Source of the DNA: Candidatus Lithacetigena glycinireducens
Lineage (GTDB): Bacteria; Coprothermobacterota; HKB111
Direction of reading: 5' to 3'
NCBI GenBank assembly: GCA_018725485.1
Contig: QLUP01000076.1
Location: 1-5,267 of the forward strand
DNA length: 5,267 nt
The notes beneath the pieces were generated by a model. The model was not told the DNA's origin. It worked only from the letters and a program-made list of their open reading frames with translations, and ran no database searches. The position numbers were made by a program, and so were the translations under genes. The number at the start of each line of letters is the position of its first letter. Within the stretch, counting starts at the first letter, position 1. Below are positions 1 through 5,267 of this stretch, piece after piece.

Positions 1-54
1 CATTTTGAAGAACACCTGATAGACCCCCTACCTGTACTGGAGCGAATAAGATGA
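1..54 (+). CDS. 3' end of an upstream gene, probably HdrB (heterodisulfide reductase subunit B)
   Basis: An open frame enters from the left edge in frame 1 and stops at the TGA at 52-54. Only 17 residues are visible (HFEEHLIDPLPVLERIR). The stop overlaps the hdrA start as ATGA, so this gene belongs to the same operon. The tail 'H-hydrophobic-(V/I)-D-P-x-P-x-L' resembles the C-terminus of HdrB proteins as I remember them, and hdrB is the usual neighbour of hdrA. HdrB carries the CCG-domain non-cubane clusters where the disulfide is reduced, but none of that is within the window. The open frame is certain as sequence; the HdrB identity is inference from a very short tail plus context. Confidence 0.55.
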   Translation, partial: HFEEHLIDPLPVLERIR

Positions 55-2009
55 GAAAAATTGGTGTATTTGTTTGTTGGTGCGGTTTAAATATTTCCCG
101 TACCGTTGATATAAAGAAGGTTGTAGAAGAAGCTTCCAGCCATCCTCAGGTAGTATGCTCTACTGATTATAAATATCTTTGTTCTGAGCCAGGACAAAAA
201 CTGATTAAAGAGATGGTTCAGGAAAAAGGATTGGATGGTTATGTGGTTGCAGCCTGTTCTCCCAGCATGCACGAAACTACCTTTAGAGAATTAGCCTCCA
301 GATGTGATATAAACCCCTATCTTTGCGAAATGGCTAATATCCGCGAACAATGCAGCTGGGTTCATGAAGATAGGGAAGAAGCTACAGAAAAAGCCATAAA
401 ATTGGTTAATATGACTGTAGAAAAAGTTCTTTATAATGAACCACTTTACCCGGACTCCTTTCCCCTTACCAAAAGGGTTATGGTAGTAGGGGCGGGAGTA
501 GCAGGAATGCAGGCGTCGCTGGATATTGCTGATGCTGGTTATGAGGTATTATTAGTTGAAAAACGACCTTTTATCGGTGGTCATATGACCCAACTATCTG
601 AGACTTTTCCCACCCTTGATTGCGCCCAGTGTATCCTTACCCCTAAAACTGCCGAAGTTGCCAGGCATCCGAGAATAAAAATGATGCCTTATAGCGAAGT
701 TGAAGAGGTTAAAGGTTATGTGGGGAATTTTGAAGCAGTTATCAGGAGAAAAGCTACTTTTGTAGATTGGGATAAGTGTACCGGTTGCGCTATTTGTATT
801 GAGAAATGCCCAAAGAAAATTTATTCTGAATTTGAATGCGGCTTGAAGGAAGGAAAATCCATAGATATGGCTTTTCCACAGGCAGTTCCCTTTAAAGTGT
901 TCATAGACAAAGAAAGCTGTATTTTTCTCAACCGAGGGAAGTGCGGGGTGTGTGCAAAGCTATGCCCGGAAGAAGCCATAGATTTCCAGCAACAGGACCA
1001 ATTAGTCAAGGAAAAGGTAGGAGCTATAATAGTAGCCACCGGTTATGACTTGATAGATAAATCTGAATTAGCTGAATATGGGTATGGAAAATATAAAGAT
1101 GTAGTTGATGGAATGCAATATGAACGCATAAATTCATCTTCAGGTCCTTTTTTGGGTGTTATCAGACGCCCTTCCGATGGGAAAATACCCAAAGAGATTG
1201 TTTTCATCCAATGTGCTGGTTCCAGGGACAAGGAGAAAGGCAAGCCTTATTGTTCCAAGATATGTTGCATGTACACTGCTAAACAGGCAAGATTATATAA
1301 GCATAAAGTACCGGATGGACAGGCTTATATTTTCTATATGGATATCAGGGCCGGGGGTAAGGGTTATGAAGAATTCATTTATAGAAGTGTTGAAGAAGCA
1401 GGTATACTTTATCTTCGTGGCCAGGTATCCCGGGTGTTTGAAGAAGAGGGGAAACTGGTAGTTTGGGGAATGGACACCTTAAGTGGTAAAAAAATAGAAA
1501 TTAATGCTGATATGGTTGTGTTAGCCTCCGCGATGGTTCCCGCAAACGGGGTGAAAGAACTTGCTAATAAATTAAAAATCAGCACCGATGAACATGGTTT
1601 TATTCAAGAAGCTCATCCCAAGTTAAAACCAGTTGAAAGTATGACCCGTGGAGTGTATCTTGCCGGTTGCGGACATGCACCCAAAGACATCGCCGAATCG
1701 GTAGCTCAGGGAAGTGCAACTGCTTCTAAAGTACTGACTTTGTTTTCGCGAGATAGCGTCATGGCGGAACCGACGGTTTCTATAGTTAGAAAAGATGAGT
1801 GTTCCGGTTGTTTATCCTGTGAGATTGTATGTCCCTTTGGAGCAATTGAAAAAGAGGATTACCGGGGGAAAATAATTGCTAAAGTAAATTCAGCCCTCTG
1901 TCAGGGTTGCGGTTCCTGTGCAGTAATTTGCAGGAGTGGAGCTATTGACCTTAGAGGCTATACCAACCAGCAATTGATAGCAGAATTGGAAGCAGCATTA
2001 TGGAAATAG
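51..2009 (+). CDS. hdrA: HdrA: FAD and iron-sulfur subunit of heterodisulfide reductase, electron-bifurcating core
   Basis: This 652-residue protein matches the usual length of cytoplasmic HdrA (about 650). HdrA holds the FAD that receives electron pairs from MvhD and can split them between ferredoxin and the HdrBC disulfide site. Visible parts in order: an N-terminal Cys-rich domain (C9, C11, C36, C44, C69, C92, C101) with the HdrA-like start VFVCWCG; a Rossmann FAD fold with GAGVAG at 147-152 ending in E170; C191/C194 in the conserved LDCAQCILTPKT stretch; an inserted ferredoxin domain (C243/C246/C249/C253 and C290/C298/C301/C305); the unusual CX12CX3CC set C388/C401/C405/C406 followed by K411; and a C-terminal two-cluster ferredoxin (C584/C587/C590/C594 and C617/C620/C623/C627). 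The ATG is preceded by GGAG at 39-42 with 8 bases of spacing and overlaps the upstream stop. No Sec codon, frameshift or truncation is seen. The family call is very secure; the bifurcating role is from family knowledge. Confidence 0.97.
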   Translation: MRKIGVFVCWCGLNISRTVDIKKVVEEASSHPQVVCSTDYKYLCSEPGQKLIKEMVQEKGLDGYVVAACSPSMHETTFRELASRCDINPYLCEMANIREQCSWVHEDREEATEKAIKLVNMTVEKVLYNEPLYPDSFPLTKRVMVVGAGVAGMQASLDIADAGYEVLLVEKRPFIGGHMTQLSETFPTLDCAQCILTPKTAEVARHPRIKMMPYSEVEEVKGYVGNFEAVIRRKATFVDWDKCTGCAICIEKCPKKIYSEFECGLKEGKSIDMAFPQAVPFKVFIDKESCIFLNRGKCGVCAKLCPEEAIDFQQQDQLVKEKVGAIIVATGYDLIDKSELAEYGYGKYKDVVDGMQYERINSSSGPFLGVIRRPSDGKIPKEIVFIQCAGSRDKEKGKPYCSKICCMYTAKQARLYKHKVPDGQAYIFYMDIRAGGKGYEEFIYRSVEEAGILYLRGQVSRVFEEEGKLVVWGMDTLSGKKIEINADMVVLASAMVPANGVKELANKLKISTDEHGFIQEAHPKLKPVESMTRGVYLAGCGHAPKDIAESVAQGSATASKVLTLFSRDSVMAEPTVSIVRKDECSGCLSCEIVCPFGAIEKEDYRGKIIAKVNSALCQGCGSCAVICRSGAIDLRGYTNQQLIAELEAALWK

Positions 2010-2413
2010 TAGCTTTTTGCTGTCAGTGGTGTAGCTATGCTGGGGCAGATTTAGCAGGTACCAGCAGGTTGAAATATCCTGCTGATATCCGAATTATCAA
2101 AATCCCCTGTTCCAGTAGAATTAACCCAACTTTCATTTTGAAAGCCTTATCCAAAGGCGTAGATGGAGTTATGGTTGCTGGATGCCATCCAGGTGATTGC
2201 CATTATGCCACGGGTAATTATTTTACCCGAAGGAGACTGACGATATTGAAAAGATTACTGGAGTTTAGCGGAATAAATCCCGAAAGGCTCCAGTTATACT
2301 GGATATCAGCTGCCGAAGGGGGAAAGTTTGCAGAATCTGTACGGGATATGGTAAGCAGGTTGGAAAGACTACAGGATAAACCGTTTCCCAGAAACCCAGG
2401 GATTAGCTTATGA
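2000..2413 (+). CDS. mvhD: MvhD/FlxD: small [2Fe-2S] protein linking the electron donor module to HdrA
   Basis: This 137-residue protein has the full length and cysteine signature of the MvhD family (methyl-viologen-reducing hydrogenase delta subunit). The visible set is CCQWC at 7-11 (C8 and C11), C37 in the PCSSRINP stretch, and GCHPGDCHY at 61-69 (C62 and C67). These five family cysteines hold a [2Fe-2S] centre. In methanogens MvhD carries electrons from the MvhAG hydrogenase to HdrA. In bacterial Flx-Hdr operons the equivalent FlxD takes them from the Flx oxidoreductase instead, which fits here because Flx-like genes follow and no hydrogenase subunit is present. The start overlaps the end of hdrA by 10 bases, with a weak GGAAG about 7 bases upstream. 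Such coupling with hdrA fits a direct subunit contact. There are no membrane segments or signal peptide, so the protein is cytoplasmic. Confidence 0.95.
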   Translation: MEIVAFCCQWCSYAGADLAGTSRLKYPADIRIIKIPCSSRINPTFILKALSKGVDGVMVAGCHPGDCHYATGNYFTRRRLTILKRLLEFSGINPERLQLYWISAAEGGKFAESVRDMVSRLERLQDKPFPRNPGISL

Positions 2414-3402
2414 AGAATCAAAGCTATGTAGAACTTACCAATATACTTAAACAAAAGATTGACCGATTGTTAAGCGAAAAAATAGTTGACTATATGATTG
2501 TTTATGAAAAAGGAAGTTTATGGTTTAAAACTCGTCCAAAGATGATTCGGAAACAAACAGATATGGAAAAGGTCATCTGGAACAGGTATTGTCAGTTTAA
2601 CCTTTCCACTTTTTTAAAATCCCTCAGTGGTAAAGACGAAAATATAGGAATTATTGCTAAAAAATGTGACCTTGGAAGCATCGTAGAGCTTATCAAGAAT
2701 AACCAGATAAAAAAAGAAAATTTATATATTTTACAGGTTGCCTGCGATGGAGTAATTAATTGGCAAAAACTGGAGAATCTTTTAGGGACAAAAGTTGCTA
2801 AAGCCATAGAAGTTGAGGAAGATTCTCCAAATCTCGTTATTAAAATGCCAGAGAGAAACATTGAGGTTCTGAAGAATGATTGTTTGCCGGATAAATGCCT
2901 GATTTGCGATTTTCAGCCATCTCCTTATGCCAATGATTTTTTAACTATTGTTGATGAGAAAATTGAGGATATTAAGGAAATTAAGAGCCAACCCCTTCCT
3001 AATCTGGAACCTCTGGATAATATGTCCTATGAAGAAAGGCTTGGCTATTGGCTCAAGCATTTCTCAAGATGTATGAGGTGTTACGCCTGTAGAAATGTTT
3101 GTCCTGTTTGCTACTGTTCTACCTGCATGTTTGATGGTCAGGAAGGTTTATGGATTAGTAAAGAATCTAAGACTTCAGACAACTATGTTTATCACCTCAC
3201 CAGAGCGTTTCATGTTGCAACTCTCTGCGTAGAATGTGGTGAATGCCAGAGAGTCTGTCCGGTTAATATTCCTTTAATGAAGTTAAACAGTAAACTTGCT
3301 AAAGAAATTAGCGATACATTTGGTTACCAGGCTGGACTGCTAATTGATGATCTTTCACCCTTTAAGACCTATTGCCAGGAGGATCCTGATGAATTCAAAT
3401 AA
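2410..3402 (+). CDS. flxC: FlxC-like dicluster [4Fe-4S] electron-transfer protein
   Basis: This 330-residue protein has an N-terminal domain of about 200 residues and a C-terminal double-cluster domain. The C-terminal part holds C221/C224/C227/C231 continuing as C234/C236/C239 (pattern CX2CX2CX3CX2CXC), then C273/C276/C279/C283 followed by PVNIP, giving two clear [4Fe-4S] sites. The N-terminal part has KKCDLGSIVELI around C86, ACDGVI around C112, and a CX4CX2C group at C158/C163/C166 that could hold a further metal site. The architecture is related to AsrA/HydB-type and FrhB-type subunits. Its likely job is to carry electrons between the FlxA/FlxB pair and MvhD. The start lies in an ATGA overlap with mvhD and has AGGGA at 2398-2402, 7 bases upstream. 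It ends 14 bases inside the next gene. The iron-sulfur role is secure; the flxC symbol rests on gene order mirrored from known flxABCD operons and is tentative. Confidence 0.8.
   Translation: MKNQSYVELTNILKQKIDRLLSEKIVDYMIVYEKGSLWFKTRPKMIRKQTDMEKVIWNRYCQFNLSTFLKSLSGKDENIGIIAKKCDLGSIVELIKNNQIKKENLYILQVACDGVINWQKLENLLGTKVAKAIEVEEDSPNLVIKMPERNIEVLKNDCLPDKCLICDFQPSPYANDFLTIVDEKIEDIKEIKSQPLPNLEPLDNMSYEERLGYWLKHFSRCMRCYACRNVCPVCYCSTCMFDGQEGLWISKESKTSDNYVYHLTRAFHVATLCVECGECQRVCPVNIPLMKLNSKLAKEISDTFGYQAGLLIDDLSPFKTYCQEDPDEFK
3377..3383 (+). promoter_or_regulatory. Strong ribosome binding site that sets the start of the FlxB-like gene
   Basis: AGGAGGA sits 5 bases before the ATG at 3389. It lies inside the end of the preceding gene and is the best Shine-Dalgarno match among the internal junctions. 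It decides for the 3389 start over the in-frame ATG at 3344, which would add 15 residues with no family resemblance. Confidence 0.9.
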
Positions 3403-4432
3403 TCCTGAGAGAACTTACTTCCTAATAAAAAAATCAAAGGTTCAAAGTTTATTAAATAATCTATATAATGAGTACAAATTATTTGTTCCAGTTGAAGAGG
3501 AGGAAGTGGTTGATTTCAGGAGGTATGAAGTAGATGGTAACTTCACTCTTGAATTTACCAACACTCTGCTACCCCCTAAAGGTTTGTTTCTTCCTCAACA
3601 GGAAACACTGTTTACCTTTAACTATGAAAGAGATATATCAATTGAGGAGAAGATAGAAGTTTCCAGGAGAATTATTGTCGGAATCAGGCCCTGCGACTCT
3701 AAAAGCTTAACCATATTGGATGAAGTATTTAAAGATGTTAATGAAGATGTGTATTATCTTCAAAAAAGGAATAATACCCTGTTAATAGGTCTGGGATGCA
3801 CTAATCCTCAAATATACTGTTTTTGTTCTTCTTTGGAGATAGACCCCGGGAAAGACATTTCTGTAGATATTTTCTTGACCGATTTGGAAGACAGTTATCT
3901 GGTGTCTGTTAATACCGAGAGGGGTCAATTATTAATCAAAGATTTCCCTGAGTATTTTGAAAAAGCAGGAGAGGATGAAATAACCAGGGCTTTAGAGATT
4001 CAGTCTCCAGCACGGGAAGGTTTTTCAGTAGGATTTGATAAAAAAGATACCGAGGTATTTATGGATGTCGAAAAAATATTTGAGCATCCAGTGTGGGAAG
4101 AGCTCGCTGAAACCTGCCTGGGATGTGGGATTTGCACCTATCTTTGCTCCACCTGTCACTGTTTTGATATTACTGATGAGTTAACGAAAAATGAAGGTAG
4201 AAGGTTCAGATGTTGGGATTCCTGCCAGTTTTTCTCCTTTACTAACATGGCTTCGGGTCACAATCCCAGACCTGATCGGAAAGAAAGAATCAGGCAGAGG
4301 TTTATGCACAAACTTAGTTACTTCGTTAGCCGCTACGGTTGTATTGCTTGCGTGGGATGTGGGCGATGTTTAAAATATTGCCCGGTGGATATTGATATCA
4401 CCAGGGTTATAGGAACTATAACCAATGAATAA
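3389..4432 (+). CDS. flxB: FlxB-like [4Fe-4S] protein of the AsrA/HydB (anaerobic sulfite reductase A / sulfhydrogenase B) family
   Basis: From the ATG at 3389 this is a 347-residue cytoplasmic protein. N-terminal family marks are LPPKGLFLPQ at 61-70, GIRPCDSKSL around C102, and C137/C144/C146. The C-terminal half has C243/C246/C249/C253 extended by C256/C258 (pattern CX2CX2CX3CX2CXC), the RCWDSCQ stretch (C275, C279), GHNPR at 290-294, and a second cluster C321/C324/C327/C331 followed by PVDID. All are typical of AsrA and HydB, which form an electron-transfer pair with the flavoprotein AsrB/HydG. The next gene is that partner, overlapping by 8 bases. In this operon the pair most likely passes NAD(P)H electrons toward the FlxC-like protein and MvhD. 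A true sulfite reductase is less likely because no AsrC-type siroheme subunit is seen and hdrA/mvhD are adjacent. The family call is strong; the symbol flxB is inferred from order and pairing. Confidence 0.87.
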   Translation: MNSNNPERTYFLIKKSKVQSLLNNLYNEYKLFVPVEEEEVVDFRRYEVDGNFTLEFTNTLLPPKGLFLPQQETLFTFNYERDISIEEKIEVSRRIIVGIRPCDSKSLTILDEVFKDVNEDVYYLQKRNNTLLIGLGCTNPQIYCFCSSLEIDPGKDISVDIFLTDLEDSYLVSVNTERGQLLIKDFPEYFEKAGEDEITRALEIQSPAREGFSVGFDKKDTEVFMDVEKIFEHPVWEELAETCLGCGICTYLCSTCHCFDITDELTKNEGRRFRCWDSCQFFSFTNMASGHNPRPDRKERIRQRFMHKLSYFVSRYGCIACVGCGRCLKYCPVDIDITRVIGTITNE

Positions 4433-5261
4433 TCCAGGCTATCTGCAAAATCTTTACCTACCGAGGTTAGCATCTATTGAGAAAATAACCCGGGAAACAG
4501 GGGATATTAAGACTTTTCGCCTGGCCTTCTTAGAAGGGGACTTCAGTCATTTACCGGGTCAATTTGTAGAATTATCGGTTTTTGGAAGAGGTGAAGCTCC
4601 CATTTCTATATCCTCCTATTTTCCAGGTGAGAATTCCCTTGAACTTAGTATAAAAAAAATGGGTAAGGTCACATCGTATGTTCATTCTATGTGCGAAGGA
4701 AATAAGGTCGGGCTAAGGGGTCCTTATGGCAATACCTTTCCTGTGGAAAGAATAAAAGGCCAGAATTTACTTTTCATAGGTGGTGGCATAGGGCTTGCAC
4801 CTTTGAGATCTCTCATTCACTATTCATTGCTTAAACGGGGCGATTTTGGAAAAATCACTATTATTTATGGAGCGAGAACTCCAACAGACCTGGTATTTAA
4901 AGAGGAAATATTTAATATCTGGCCGAGCTTAAAAAACACCGAAGTACACATAACCGTAGATGTAGCTACCAATAGTTGGCAGGGCAAAGTAGGGGTAGTA
5001 CCGAAAATTCTTAAAGAGTTAAATCCCTCCCCTGAAAACACGGTTGCTTTCACCTGCGGTCCCCCGATTATGATTAAATATACTCTGGAAGCCTTAAAAG
5101 ATTTAAATTTTCCCGAGGAAGATACTATTACTACCCTGGAAATGAAAATGAAGTGTGGTATTGGCAAGTGTGGAAGATGTAATATTGGTGACAGGTACAT
5201 TTGCCTCGATGGACCGGTATTTACTCTAAAAGAGTTAAAAACTTTACCCCAGGAGTATTGA
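4425..5261 (+). CDS. flxA: FlxA-like FAD/NAD(P)-binding oxidoreductase with C-terminal [2Fe-2S] site (AsrB/HydG/PyrK family)
   Basis: This 278-residue protein is full length for the AsrB/HydG/PyrK branch of ferredoxin-NADP reductase-like flavoproteins. The N-terminal FAD beta-barrel has PGQFVEL at 44-50 and APISISS at 58-64, the family's altered form of the RxYS flavin motif. The nucleotide domain has GGGIGLAPLR at 119-128, YGAR at 148-151 and CGPPIM at 211-216, typical of NAD(P)H binding. The tail carries C244/C249/C252/C260 (CX4CX2CX7C), a PyrK-type [2Fe-2S] site. It should be the entry point, oxidising NAD(P)H and feeding electrons one at a time to the FlxB-like partner; the sequence does not settle NADH versus NADPH. 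The ATG overlaps the previous stop by 8 bases, with AGGA at 4411-4414. The start fits the family, as TFRL follows about 30 residues in. AsrB or HydG are alternatives by sequence, but the hdrA-mvhD context favours FlxA. Confidence 0.9.
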   Translation: MNNPGYLQNLYLPRLASIEKITRETGDIKTFRLAFLEGDFSHLPGQFVELSVFGRGEAPISISSYFPGENSLELSIKKMGKVTSYVHSMCEGNKVGLRGPYGNTFPVERIKGQNLLFIGGGIGLAPLRSLIHYSLLKRGDFGKITIIYGARTPTDLVFKEEIFNIWPSLKNTEVHITVDVATNSWQGKVGVVPKILKELNPSPENTVAFTCGPPIMIKYTLEALKDLNFPEEDTITTLEMKMKCGIGKCGRCNIGDRYICLDGPVFTLKELKTLPQEY

Positions 5262-5267
5262 GGAGGA
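5261..5267 (+). promoter_or_regulatory. Shine-Dalgarno sequence of a downstream gene cut off by the window edge
   Basis: AGGAGGA begins on the last base of the flxA-like stop codon (TGA, 5259-5261) and runs to the window end. It has the same form as the site at 3377-3383. A start codon is expected roughly 5 to 10 bases beyond the window, so the operon continues with at least one more plus-strand gene of unknown identity. Confidence 0.75.

Noticed and set aside
1212-1268. Possible selenocysteine at the HdrA cluster site, as in some archaeal HdrA
   Set aside because: All four positions are ordinary TGT or TGC cysteine codons, with no in-frame TGA.
1156-1461. A 101-codon plus-strand open frame inside hdrA
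   Set aside because: It lies wholly within the clearly coding hdrA frame across conserved residues, has no domain resemblance and no convincing ribosome site.
1932-1940. Missing proline after the last cysteine (C627-R) of the C-terminal ferredoxin of HdrA
   Set aside because: The CRSGAI form appears familiar from bacterial HdrA proteins, all four cysteine ligands are intact, and the change need not affect cluster binding.
3344-3388. In-frame upstream ATG at 3344 for the FlxB-like gene
   Set aside because: It would overlap the previous gene by 59 bases, has no good ribosome site and adds 15 residues unlike the family. The ATG at 3389 has AGGAGGA 5 bases upstream.
4596-4616. Altered RxYS flavin motif (APISISS) in the FlxA-like protein
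   Set aside because: This variant is usual in the AsrB/HydG/PyrK branch, so it is not evidence of lost FAD binding.
4865-5200. A 111-codon minus-strand open frame opposite the flxA-like gene
   Set aside because: It is antisense to conserved NAD(P) and [2Fe-2S] motifs; its composition is what the complement of that gene would give, with no family features.
3389-5261. An anaerobic sulfite reductase (asrAB) or sulfhydrogenase (hydBG) operon
   Set aside because: The two proteins are of that family, but they are joined without gaps to hdrA and mvhD through an additional dicluster protein, and no siroheme or NiFe subunit is visible. An Flx-Hdr complex explains all genes better.

Overview
The window is a stretch of one tightly packed plus-strand operon with no intergenic DNA. 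It encodes most of an NAD(P)H-dependent heterodisulfide-reductase complex of the FlxABCD-HdrABC type. In order it holds the last codons of a gene that is probably hdrB (1-54), hdrA (51-2009), mvhD/flxD (2000-2413), two related [4Fe-4S] proteins here assigned as FlxC-like (2410-3402) and FlxB-like (3389-4432), and an FAD/NAD(P)-binding [2Fe-2S] oxidoreductase, FlxA-like (4425-5261). The window ends on a perfect Shine-Dalgarno sequence for another gene that lies outside. Every gene junction overlaps by 4 to 14 bases, so the products are probably translationally coupled and made in fixed proportions. No promoter, terminator, RNA gene, repeat or mobile element was seen.

The DNA is AT-rich, with A/T-rich third codon positions, and has strong AGGAGG-type ribosome sites. 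The proteins are loaded with oxygen-sensitive iron-sulfur clusters. This points to a strictly anaerobic bacterium, most likely of the Clostridia/Firmicutes type (syntroph, acetogen or sulfate reducer). The taxonomic part is inference from composition and gene content. The use of NAD(P)H rather than F420 or H2 as the entry carrier argues for a bacterium rather than a methanogen.

Proposed electron path, from family knowledge: NAD(P)H is oxidised at the flavin of the FlxA-like protein. Electrons pass through its [2Fe-2S] centre and the cluster chains of the FlxB-like and FlxC-like proteins to the [2Fe-2S] protein MvhD, which docks on HdrA. The HdrA flavin can then split the pair, one branch going to ferredoxin and the other to a disulfide (possibly DsrC-like in bacteria) through HdrB/HdrC. 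The reverse direction, confurcation, is also possible. No hydrogenase or formate dehydrogenase catalytic subunit is in the window. The system is of a known type; its points of interest are the gene order (Hdr half first, Flx half in reverse order), the visible paralogy of the two dicluster subunits, and the unseen gene that follows.
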